Shown: positions 6,581 through 12,758 of the stretch, piece by piece
How positions within the stretch are numbered: position 1 is the first letter of the stretch
Layout of the letters: the number at the start of each line of letters is the position of its first letter
Assembly: GCF_001421715.1 (NCBI RefSeq)
Contig: NZ_LMKP01000009.1
Span: 1 to 64,000 of the forward strand
Length of the DNA: 64,000 nucleotides
Direction: 5' to 3'
From: Sphingomonas sp. Leaf22
Lineage (GTDB): Bacteria; Pseudomonadota; Alphaproteobacteria; Sphingomonadales; Sphingomonadaceae
Program-made: the position numbers and the translations under genes
Notes under the pieces: generated by a model
What the model was told of the DNA's origin: nothing
The model's database searches: none
Seen by the model: only the letters and a program-made list of their open reading frames with translations

Positions 6581-7542
6581 CAGCCTGCCGCCTTTAACTC
6601 GGCTGGCGTTGCCTTGGTCGCCGGCACGCTGAACCCGGCGGCGTTGCGGTGGCCGCCCCCGCCGAAGGTGCCCGCGATCGCCGACACGTCTTCGCGATCG
6701 TCCCGGCTGCGCAGGCTCCACATGCGGACTTTCGGCCCATCATAGTACATCGCCGCAAACGGAATGTCGGGATGCTTGTCGAGCAGGGCGTGGCCGACCT
6801 CGCTGGCGAACATCGGCGGGCAGCTGACGACCATGGGTTCGAGCCCTGCCAGCGCCTCTTTCCGCGCGAACGCCGCGATCTCGTCAACCTTGGCGTCGGA
6901 GAACCGCCGCATCGCTCGCGCTTCCGCCATGATCGCGCACCACGCAAGGTCGTCTGTGAGGTCGGTGGCAACTGCGGAGAACCGATTAAACGTGAATGGC
7001 TCGGTTCTCAGCCAAAGCGAAAACGGCTTAGTTTCTGGATAGCGGAAGCGCCAAAGATCCCGATCTTCAACGTAATCAATTAACAGCGGCACCATCGAAG
7101 GATTGCAGCCATGGCAGAAGTCCCACGCCATCCGCGCGCCCGACCGTTCCATGTCAAAGATAGCGATGACGGCTGGTTGGTTGAGCTCTGCCAGATCGCG
7201 GAGCATGCCGGGAACATCGGCAGGCTTTATTGCGCCGGGCCGGCTCTCGTGGAACCGGAAGGGCGCCAGTTCCTGCTCGGCCGTCTTGTGATGGTCGAGC
7301 ACCACAACCGAGCGCGCGCTGTTCGCGATCGCGTCCATTGCCGGCCGCTTGTAGCTGAAGTCGACCATCAGGACGTTCGCGCCGCTGACGTCGGGCGCCG
7401 GCTGGCCGTAGCTGGCCGGGATGTAGACGCAGTCGTCGCGCCACAGCGTCCAGCACGCCCAGGCGGCGGCAAAGCCGTCGGCGCAGTGATCGTGATAGAT
7501 TACGACGTCCGGCTTCCATGCCGGGAATGCGGTGTCACCCAT
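6580..7542 (-). CDS. DHH-superfamily phosphoesterase (NrnA/NrnB-like)
   Basis: This 320-residue protein has the hallmarks of DHH phosphoesterases. These are YHDHCADGF near residue 16, the DHH triad at D83-H84-H85 (VVVLDHHKTAEQ), an aspartate-rich metal site and a C-terminal DHHA1 domain with GGGGHRNAAG. Family members degrade nanoRNA, pAp or cyclic dinucleotide products using manganese. In a phage it could recycle short RNA or remove nucleotide alarm signals; the latter is speculation. The ATG at 7542 follows a GGAGA ribosome site. Confidence 0.85.
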   Translation of the reverse strand: MGDTAFPAWKPDVVIYHDHCADGFAAAWACWTLWRDDCVYIPASYGQPAPDVSGANVLMVDFSYKRPAMDAIANSARSVVVLDHHKTAEQELAPFRFHESRPGAIKPADVPGMLRDLAELNQPAVIAIFDMERSGARMAWDFCHGCNPSMVPLLIDYVEDRDLWRFRYPETKPFSLWLRTEPFTFNRFSAVATDLTDDLAWCAIMAEARAMRRFSDAKVDEIAAFARKEALAGLEPMVVSCPPMFASEVGHALLDKHPDIPFAAMYYDGPKVRMWSLRSRDDREDVSAIAGTFGGGGHRNAAGFSVPATKATPAELKAAG

Positions 7543-7705
7543 TGCAGATCTCCCCTGCGTTCCATTTCTCGACCGCCAGCGCGAACGGCGGCAGCGTGCG
7601 TGTCCGCACCATGATGCAGCCCGGCTGGTCGGTGGCGCCGCGCGCACGGCGGACCAGCAGGCGGTGGCCGGGCGCCACCTCTACGCTCCGATGCTGGACG
7701 GGCAT
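7535..7705 (-). CDS. Small hypothetical phage protein (56 aa)
   Basis: The start ATG at 7705 overlaps the preceding stop (TGATG), and the end overlaps the DHH gene start by eight bases. The product (PVQHRSVEVAPGHRLLVRRA at the start, VEKWNAGEICNG at the end) is basic and unassigned. The gene-to-gene coupling is the main evidence that it is translated. Confidence 0.5.
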   Translation of the reverse strand: MPVQHRSVEVAPGHRLLVRRARGATDQPGCIMVRTRTLPPFALAVEKWNAGEICNG

Positions 7706-7899
7706 CAGACCCGCCTCACGCGGCGCGGCTCGGCGTCGCGGCACGGCGCGCACCAGCCACTGATCAGGCGCAGGCTGTCGTCGCCGCAGCGATCGCATTC
7801 GCCCGGCTCGCCCACCGGCACCGGCTGGCGCGCGGCGGCGAGGCTGCGTTCAAGGTGCTGCTGTTCGAGCACGGCAGCAAAGTCTCCGGCGTCAGCCAT
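7705..7899 (-). CDS. TraR/DksA-type zinc-finger protein
   Basis: A C4 zinc finger (CDRCGDDSLRLISGWCAPCRD) near residues 34-54 follows a short helix, and the 64-residue length fits the small phage TraR/DksA group. Such proteins can enter the RNA polymerase secondary channel and mimic DksA with ppGpp, or act only structurally. It sits in the leftward operon controlled by the phage operators and overlaps both neighbours by stop-start fusion. Confidence 0.7.
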   Translation of the reverse strand: MADAGDFAAVLEQQHLERSLAAARQPVPVGEPGECDRCGDDSLRLISGWCAPCRDAEPRRVRRV

Positions 7900-8309
7900 C
7901 AGAAGGGTATCTCACTCGGGTCGAGCGCCGCCATCATGGCAACGGCGCGACAGTGCGCGGTCGACGGCTCGGGGCGGTCGTAATCGAGCCATTCGCGGAA
8001 GGTCAGGGAAGTGTCGGCGTCGAGATACCGCTGGTACCGCTGCTGCGACCGGGTCAGCTTCGGCGGCGCCGGACTGTTCGCCGCCATCCATGCTCGCCCC
8101 GCATCGGTGACGCGGAACAGCGATCCATTGTCACCGAACAACGCGCTTTCCCGGCGGGTCATCAATCCTTGCGCCACCGCCGCACAGCACGCAGCGTAGC
8201 TGTCATGACCTTCGCCACAGACGAAGTGATCGCGATACTGGTTGCCGCGCCCGTACTGGTCGACGCCGAGCGAATGCTGCAGGACGGTCAGGATCGTATC
8301 GGAGGCCAT
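7899..8309 (-). CDS. Hypothetical phage protein (136 aa)
   Basis: The protein shows two parts: a region with RNQYRDHFVCGEGHDSYA and a C-terminal helical region (PPKLTRSQQRYQRYLDADTS, FREWLDYDRP). It is common in prophages but of unknown function as far as I know. The ATG at 8309 overlaps the stop of the upstream gene. The middle segment SLFRVTDAGRAWMAAN resembles a winged-helix end often seen in small phage proteins. Confidence 0.6.
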   Translation of the reverse strand: MASDTILTVLQHSLGVDQYGRGNQYRDHFVCGEGHDSYAACCAAVAQGLMTRRESALFGDNGSLFRVTDAGRAWMAANSPAPPKLTRSQQRYQRYLDADTSLTFREWLDYDRPEPSTAHCRAVAMMAALDPSEIPF

Positions 8310-8686
8310 CAGCGGATCCATCCATCGGCTTGGACGAGCTTGCGGTCGCCCGAGGGGGAGATGACGTAGATGCGGCCGTCCTTCTGACGGCTCTGCACCG
8401 GGCACTGAAATTCGTAGTAGGGGCGCGGCGCGTTGCTACCCGCGTAGACCTCGCGGATCAGGCAGGCCAAGCGGCGGACGGTGATCGTCTCCACGTCGGC
8501 GGGCATGCCCCGCTTCGTCATCGCCCAGCGCTGCTGCACCGTCAGCGGGTCGCCCTCCACGATGCCGCCGTACCAAGGGTTCGGCTTGCTCGGGATGATG
8601 TGGCAGACCTCGGGCTGGCGGCCCATTGGCGGCTTGCTCAGCGCCCGGGTGTGCAGGACTGCGCGGGATCGGGGCGACAGCTTCAT
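8309..8686 (-). CDS. Hypothetical phage protein (125 aa)
   Basis: The gene starts at the ATG at 8686, whose ATGA overlaps the preceding stop, and is followed by a TGATG overlap. The product is basic, rich in short strands (RIYVISPSGDRKLVQADGW at the end), and has a CLIREVYAGSNAPRPYYEF segment. No family is recognised. Its place inside the coupled leftward operon is the support for coding. Confidence 0.55.
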   Translation of the reverse strand: MKLSPRSRAVLHTRALSKPPMGRQPEVCHIIPSKPNPWYGGIVEGDPLTVQQRWAMTKRGMPADVETITVRRLACLIREVYAGSNAPRPYYEFQCPVQSRQKDGRIYVISPSGDRKLVQADGWIR

Positions 8687-8916
8687 AGCATCCCCCTCGC
8701 CCACGACAGCGCGACATGGCCGACGAAATAGACGACCGCGAACGCCCCGAACGGGACCAGCGCACGTTCAAGCCGCTCGTCGATCCAGATGCCGACCGCG
8801 ACCAGCGCGTCGCCACGCCCACCGTCGCCGCGCGTCGCCTGCGCCGGTGCGTCATCGACGGTGACGGTGGCGGCGCGCGCCATCGCGCCGCTGACGCGGA
8901 CCGTGCGCGCGGTCAC
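8683..8916 (-). CDS. Small membrane protein (77 aa)
   Basis: A GTG at 8916 overlaps the stop of the upstream gene (GTGA). The product has a soluble basic start and one clear membrane segment near the end (PFGAFAVVYFVGHVALSW). It is one of three consecutive small membrane proteins in this operon (8683-9238). Superinfection exclusion is a common job for such proteins in phage immunity regions, but nothing in the sequence proves it. Confidence 0.5.
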   Translation of the reverse strand: MTARTVRVSGAMARAATVTVDDAPAQATRGDGGRGDALVAVGIWIDERLERALVPFGAFAVVYFVGHVALSWARGML

Positions 8917-9050
8917 GAGGACAGCGCCGTGAAGATGCAGTCGGCCGAGAACCAGACCAACGCTGCCGTGGTCAGGATGCCCAGAATGACGACCACGGTC
9001 ATGCCGATGTCGAACAGCGCGTCGCGCGCGCCGCCGGGAAGGCGCCGCAT
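8913..9050 (-). CDS. Small membrane protein (45 aa)
   Basis: The ATG at 9050 overlaps the stop of the gene before it, and the frame ends at 8913 inside the next start. Most of the 45 residues form one membrane helix (IGMTVVVILGILTTAALVWF). The longer frame upstream is a shadow of the neighbour. Function is unknown. Confidence 0.5.
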   Translation of the reverse strand: MRRLPGGARDALFDIGMTVVVILGILTTAALVWFSADCIFTALSS

Positions 9051-9238
9051 CACGGTTGCACCGTCCAAAGCAGCCGGGCAATGCCGGACCCGACTGCGAT
9101 CGCAACTATTACGATCGTTATGACTACCGGGATCATCCACCGCACGAACCGGTCAAACTGCGCCTCGCGACGACGCTGCAGTTCGTCCATTTCTCGCATG
9201 CTGCGGTCCCAGCGCGGATCGAGATTGTCCCGTTTCAT
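9050..9238 (-). CDS. Small membrane protein with coiled N-terminus (62 aa)
   Basis: A charged, helical N-terminal half (MDELQRRREAQFDRFVRW) is followed by one membrane helix (MIPVVITIVIVAIAVGSGIA). The ATG at 9238 overlaps the preceding stop (ATGA) and the end overlaps the next start. It is unassigned and a member of the membrane trio described at 8683. Confidence 0.55.
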   Translation of the reverse strand: MKRDNLDPRWDRSMREMDELQRRREAQFDRFVRWMIPVVITIVIVAIAVGSGIARLLWTVQP

Positions 9239-9693
9239 GCCCGCCGCCTCCGCGCGTCGAACTGCCGCGACGCGTGCTCGGCCGCCTCGCGCTCGCTGGT
9301 TGCCGCTTCGACCTCCAACTGCGCGGCGTCGAGCGCGGTTTTCGCCGTCGCCTCCCGTGCCATCGCCTGCTGGACGCGATCGGCATAGGTCCGCTCGGTC
9401 GCATATTGCGGGTGGCGGACCCGGCGGGCGCGCGCGTCGGTATCGGCCTGTACGGCGATCAGCAGCGACTGCTCGGTCCAGCCACCGCCGATCCGTTCGG
9501 CGCGGGCGCGAAACAGATCCATATCGGCGGCGATCTGCGCCTCGTGCGCCTTGCGTACCTTGTCGCCGGCGGGAAGCGCTATCGCCCGCCCGCTCAGGTC
9601 GCGGATGCGGGCAGCTACGCTGCGGAAATCTCGGATTGCCTGCGTGATGTCGGGGTCGACGTCACCGGCTGGAATGATGGGGGTGTGCAACAC
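9235..9693 (-). CDS. First gene of the leftward operon, coiled-coil protein
   Basis: The start is taken as GTG at 9693 because GGAG lies six bases upstream; GTG at 9705 is the alternative. The 152-residue product is largely helical, with heptad-like stretches (AQIAADMDLFRARAERI, ALDAAQLEVEAATSEREAAE). It is the first gene after the leftward promoter and would be among the first expressed when repression is lifted. No family is recognised. Confidence 0.6.
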   Translation of the reverse strand: MLHTPIIPAGDVDPDITQAIRDFRSVAARIRDLSGRAIALPAGDKVRKAHEAQIAADMDLFRARAERIGGGWTEQSLLIAVQADTDARARRVRHPQYATERTYADRVQQAMAREATAKTALDAAQLEVEAATSEREAAEHASRQFDARRRRA

Positions 9694-9727
9694 TGCTGGC
9701 TCCACCGGCCGGGGTGGCCGTTGAAGC

Positions 9728-9756
9728 TATGTACGTCGTAACCGTACGGCGGTCAA
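9728..9756 (-). promoter_or_regulatory. Leftward early promoter PL
   Basis: On the minus strand TTGACC (9756-9751) and TACATA (9733-9728) are separated by exactly 17 bases. The predicted start is near 9721, leaving a leader of about 28 bases to the GTG at 9693. The box sequences, spacing and operator position match the rightward promoter at 10570-10598, which strengthens both calls. Confidence 0.7.
9731..9747. promoter_or_regulatory. Operator OL1
   Basis: GTACGTCGTAACCGTAC is a 17-bp imperfect palindrome of the form GTAC-N9-GTAC. It overlaps the spacer and the first bases of the PL -10 box. It matches the operator at 10579-10595 in architecture and position relative to the promoter. It is the probable binding site of the repressor and the Cro-like protein. 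Confidence 0.65.
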
Positions 9757-9763
9757 CAAGAAT

Positions 9764-9780
9764 GTACCTTAGAAACGTAC
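9764..9780. promoter_or_regulatory. Operator OL2
   Basis: GTACCTTAGAAACGTAC has the same GTAC-N9-GTAC form as OL1. Its centre is 33 bp from that of OL1, about three helical turns, just upstream of the PL -35 box and touching the end of the repressor gene. This spacing would suit cooperative binding of two dimers. Confidence 0.6.
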
Positions 9781-10532
9781 TACCCGAAAAACGCTTCCTT
9801 CATGGAGATGATTCGGTGGAGGTGGGCAACGCGGCTCGCCGGCACTCGGAACGTCAGGCGCGGTTCGTACTGCTCGAGCTCAAGGTAACTACCCGACCGC
9901 CGGCGCAGAGTCTTGATAAGGGCGCAGACAACGCGCCCTTCTCCATCGGCGTCTCGGTCGATCAACTGGACGACAACGTCATCCCCAATCGCAGGCGGCC
10001 GAACAGGATCAACGAACACCGGATCACCAGGGCCGTATCTCGGCTCCATAGATGAACCGACCACAAAGAGCGCATATGCTTGCCTCATCTCGCTCATCGC
10101 CGGTGGGCGCCGAACATATGTGATTGTCTCCATCATCGAAACAAGCGTCTGCTCGATGGCAACGGTTTCGTCGCTCAGTGCGGCAAAGTCCAAATCAGCA
10201 CCCAAGACCGTGCCGTAGACCGGCAAATCGCGTGGAGCCCCACGAAGCGTGGGCATTTCCTGATCTATGTGAATAACTTCTGTCGGCACCGCTAGGCCGA
10301 CAAGCGCCATAATCTCGCTGCGCGCTATTGCCGGGTCACCCTTTCCCACGAACGCCTTGCACAACTTTTCCGCTACAACTGCGTCCAAGCGGTCGGGATT
10401 ATAATCAGAGTGGAAGTATTGCTGGATCGATGATCGACCGCGATACCCCGCTCCCTTGGCAACCTGCTCCAATGACAGCGACGCGCGCTGTCGGAGTTCG
10501 CGGAGCGTTGTCCCGATTGTTTTGTCCTGCAT
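9780..10532 (-). CDS. CI-like repressor, S24/LexA-type autopeptidase
   Basis: The 250-residue protein has an N-terminal helix-turn-helix (LRELRQRASLSLEQVAKGAG) and a C-terminal S24 domain. The serine lies in FVVGSSMEPRYGPGD and the likely lysine in CALIKTLRRR. It should keep the early promoters silent and be cleaved when RecA is activated by DNA damage. ATG at 10532 is chosen; the longer frame runs back through the operator region. It is divergent from the Cro-like gene. No ribosome site is obvious at the start, so a leaderless message is possible, as in lambda cI. Confidence 0.88.
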   Translation of the reverse strand: MQDKTIGTTLRELRQRASLSLEQVAKGAGYRGRSSIQQYFHSDYNPDRLDAVVAEKLCKAFVGKGDPAIARSEIMALVGLAVPTEVIHIDQEMPTLRGAPRDLPVYGTVLGADLDFAALSDETVAIEQTLVSMMETITYVRRPPAMSEMRQAYALFVVGSSMEPRYGPGDPVFVDPVRPPAIGDDVVVQLIDRDADGEGRVVCALIKTLRRRSGSYLELEQYEPRLTFRVPASRVAHLHRIISMKEAFFG

Positions 10533-10569
10533 GCGTACGGCATCGCATTGATCAGGTACGTTTTCATCA

Positions 10570-10598
10570 TTGACGTACGTACGGTCATAACGTACATA
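10570..10598 (+). promoter_or_regulatory. Rightward early promoter PR
   Basis: TTGACG at 10570-10575 and TACATA at 10593-10598 are 17 bases apart, the same boxes and spacing as PL. The start of transcription is predicted near 10605, which is the ATG of the Cro-like gene. The message may therefore be leaderless. The operator at 10579-10595 overlaps the spacer and the -10 box. Confidence 0.7.
10579..10595. promoter_or_regulatory. Operator OR1
   Basis: GTACGGTCATAACGTAC matches OL1 and OL2 in form (GTAC-N9-GTAC; combined consensus GTACGTTANTAACGTAC). It overlaps the PR -10 box just as OL1 overlaps that of PL. A degenerate partner with one good half (GTACGTT at 10556) lies about 23 bp upstream, near the repressor start, and may be a weaker second operator. 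Confidence 0.65.
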
Positions 10599-10604
10599 TG
10601 ATGC

Positions 10605-10820
10605 ATGACGATCCGCTCGGTAATAACTCGCTTCGGCGGCATCCGCCCCATGGCCCAGAAGCTGGGTCATAAATCGCACACGACCGTGCAAGGATGGTGG
10701 GACCGACAAGTGATTCCAGCGCAGCGGCAGCGGGAAGTCGTCGGAGCAGCAGAGCGCCTCGGAATTGAACTGCAGCCCGGCGATCTAATCCCGGCGCAAG
10801 CCGAGAAAGTCGCAGCATGA
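10605..10820 (+). CDS. Cro-like helix-turn-helix regulator
   Basis: The 71-residue protein has a helix-turn-helix (GGIRPMAQKLGHKSHTTVQGW) of the type in small Cro/CarP-like phage repressors. It is the first gene of the rightward operon and divergent from the repressor. By analogy it lowers repressor synthesis during lytic growth. The ATG at 10605 coincides with the predicted start of transcription. Other ATGs at 10598 and 10601 are in another frame. Confidence 0.75.
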   Translation: MTIRSVITRFGGIRPMAQKLGHKSHTTVQGWWDRQVIPAQRQREVVGAAERLGIELQPGDLIPAQAEKVAA

Positions 10821-11419
10821 GCGTGCTCACCCCCGAACATGCCGACGAGGTCCGCGCGATCGTCGCCGAGATGATTGGCCAAGCCTTTCGCGACTTGCGA
10901 GCCAGTCCACGCGACCCCGCCCTTCCCTTCACCGCCGAGCAGTCGGTTGAGATCGACGCCCGCATCGGCGAAATGGTGGCCGCTATCATCGGCGGCCGAT
11001 ACCGTCGGGAATGGGCGCGCATTGCCGAGCGGCGTCACGCCCAAATTTACCCGACGCGCCCGTGGGGTCTCACTCCGGGTGCTGGCGCTCCGCAGCCGTC
11101 TGAAGCTCAGCCGCAAGCGTGCCGCGCGCGCCCTCCCATATCTTCCGAGCCTCTTCATCGAGCACCGCCAAACGCAGGTCGCCTGCCCAGCGAGAAAACT
11201 CCGGTATCGGCACGAGATCGTGACGCACCATCTGATGGTACATTCCCTGCGTCAGTGCGGTCAGCTGCGTCACTGCTGATCGCAGCAGGCGGATTTCTTC
11301 TTGCAGTTCGCGCGTGGTCGGCTCGGTCACGTAAAACCTCTTCGTCGATGTGTGGTAACACGACGATAGCCGAAGCCGGGGGCGTCACCAACGCCTCCGG
11401 TGGAGGGCAGGCAGCATGA
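10817..11419 (+). CDS. Hypothetical early protein (200 aa) with weak C-terminal half
   Basis: The start overlaps the Cro stop (ATGA) and the stop overlaps the next start (ATGA), so the frame is well placed in the operon. The first 80 residues look like a real helical protein (LTPEHADEVRAIVAEMIGQA, RREWARIAERRHAQIY). The rest is rich in Ala, Pro, Ser and Arg and lies opposite a better-looking minus-strand frame (11070-11330). The gene may have been extended by insertion of that antisense gene. Confidence 0.5.
   Translation: MSVLTPEHADEVRAIVAEMIGQAFRDLRASPRDPALPFTAEQSVEIDARIGEMVAAIIGGRYRREWARIAERRHAQIYPTRPWGLTPGAGAPQPSEAQPQACRARPPISSEPLHRAPPNAGRLPSEKTPVSARDRDAPSDGTFPASVRSAASLLIAAGGFLLAVRAWSARSRKTSSSMCGNTTIAEAGGVTNASGGGQAA
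11070..11330 (-). CDS. Antisense nested small gene (86 aa)
   Basis: This minus-strand frame lies wholly inside the preceding gene. The product (EEIRLLRSAVTQLTALTQGM, EFSRWAGDLRLAVLDEEARK) is acidic, helical and looks more protein-like than the opposite strand. The GTG at 11330 is preceded by GAAGAGG at good spacing. It may be an independent cargo gene or an antisense coding shadow. The ribosome site favours the first. Confidence 0.45.
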   Translation of the reverse strand: MTEPTTRELQEEIRLLRSAVTQLTALTQGMYHQMVRHDLVPIPEFSRWAGDLRLAVLDEEARKIWEGARGTLAAELQTAAERQHPE

Positions 11420-11649
11420 GCGCCTGCAACCGCTGCGGCGTGAGCGCCTGGCATCCCGAGGTGCGCAGCTGCCTCAACACCAATTGCGAGCTTCGTGGGC
11501 ATGACGCCCCGAAGACGGGCGCGACGGCCCATGGCGTTTCCCCCCTGGCGCCAGCCTCCCGCGTCGTCGCGCCCGTTCCCGCCAATGATCTGCCCCCTGC
11601 TCATATGCAGGGTGGTACCGAAACCGAGGTGCGTCATCATGTCCGCTGA
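11416..11649 (+). CDS. Small zinc-ribbon-like protein (77 aa)
   Basis: The N-terminus has two Cys pairs (CNRCGVSAWHPEVRSCLNTNC) that fit a small zinc ribbon, followed by a flexible Ala/Pro-rich tail. The start overlaps the preceding stop (ATGA) and the end overlaps the next gene by eleven bases. No function is known. Confidence 0.55.
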   Translation: MSACNRCGVSAWHPEVRSCLNTNCELRGHDAPKTGATAHGVSPLAPASRVVAPVPANDLPPAHMQGGTETEVRHHVR

Positions 11650-12064
11650 TAGTCGTTTCGGGTGCGATATCGCTGAACGGCAGATCACGATGTTCGCGAT
11701 GTTCGTCGGCGACGGGGTGTTCACCAGCCGCGCGGCGCTGTCGCGAGCAAGCGGCATCCCGACCAGCACGCTCAAGAGCTATGCCGCCGGCGCGGCCATG
11801 CCGTTCCACACGGTGTTGGCGCTGGCCAAGTTCCTGCCCCGTGAGGCGATCAACATGCTGTCCGAGCCGGCTGGTATGCGGCTGGTCGATGTGCAGCAGA
11901 CGGACGCCTGCTGGGACGAGGCCGCCGCGCTGGCGTCCGGGCTGGTCGCCGAGATCTGCGTCGCCCGGTCGGACGGCGTCATCAATCATATCGAGCGGGC
12001 GAGCCTTCGGGCGCGTGCGCGCACCGTAACCGCCGTGCTGAGCGATCTCACGGAAGAGAACTGA
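11639..12064 (+). CDS. Helix-turn-helix protein, possible early regulator (141 aa)
   Basis: A helix-turn-helix is visible around residues 31-50 (RAALSRASGIPTSTLKSYAA), followed by an acidic helical C-terminus. Its position after Cro resembles that of CII-like activators, but the sequence does not prove this. The ATG at 11639 is chosen because GAGG lies upstream and it keeps the overlap with the previous gene short. Confidence 0.6.
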   Translation: MSADSRFGCDIAERQITMFAMFVGDGVFTSRAALSRASGIPTSTLKSYAAGAAMPFHTVLALAKFLPREAINMLSEPAGMRLVDVQQTDACWDEAAALASGLVAEICVARSDGVINHIERASLRARARTVTAVLSDLTEEN

Positions 12065-12104
12065 GGCTCTAACCGCCAGCCGCCGCTGGCCGAAGGATAC
12101 GACC

Positions 12105-12758
12105 ATGACCGCCACGAATGGCGCGGGCGCGGCTGGGGCTGCTTCCGCGAGCGATAACCTGCGTCCGCCGCACCATGCCCGCCAGTGTCAGTGCGGCGCC
12201 CGGCTGGCCGCGAGCAACCGATCCGGCGTCTGCCAAGGGTGCGCCAACAGCAAGACCTGCCCGGATTGCGGGTGCCGCGTCAGCTACAACGCGACCCGCT
12301 GCCGCACGCACGCGAACGCCATCTACAATAGCGACCCGGTTAGCCGCGCGGCGAAGTCGGCGACGATGCGCCGGCGGTTCGCCGATCCGTCGTACCGCGA
12401 CGCGCATATCGCGCTCTCGCGTGCTGGTACGGCGCGCCTGATGGAGCAGCCCGGCGAGCGCGAGAAGCGGGCCGCGGCAGGTCGGGCGAATGGACTGCGC
12501 AATCTGGAAGCGACCCGATCGCCCGAGGTCCGCGCCCGCGCCGGCCGCGCGATCAGCGCCACGAAGCTGGCGCATATCCCTGACGAGTACCGCGGCATGT
12601 ACCGCGAACTGAAGCCGGCGGGCTACACCGCCGCCGAGCGCGAGCAGATGGTGCTGGAACAGCGGGAGCGCGACCGCGCCGAGGCTGGGCAGCGCGTCGC
12701 CAACGCCATGACGCGCCAGCGCATCCGCGCCGAGCGCGAGAAAGCGCAGGCATACTGA
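12105..12758 (+). CDS. Zinc-finger protein (217 aa)
   Basis: Two cysteine-rich modules occur in the N-terminal third (CQCGARLAASNRSGVCQGC and CPDCGCRVSYNATRCRTH). They are followed by a basic, repeat-like region (AKSATMRRRFADPSYRDAHI, AAAGRANGLRNLEATRS) reminiscent of the DNA-binding NUMOD-type helices near phage endonucleases. The C-terminus is a charged helix. It is directly fused by TGATG to the methyltransferase downstream. Nucleic-acid binding is likely; the role is unknown. Confidence 0.65.
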   Translation: MTATNGAGAAGAASASDNLRPPHHARQCQCGARLAASNRSGVCQGCANSKTCPDCGCRVSYNATRCRTHANAIYNSDPVSRAAKSATMRRRFADPSYRDAHIALSRAGTARLMEQPGEREKRAAAGRANGLRNLEATRSPEVRARAGRAISATKLAHIPDEYRGMYRELKPAGYTAAEREQMVLEQRERDRAEAGQRVANAMTRQRIRAEREKAQAY

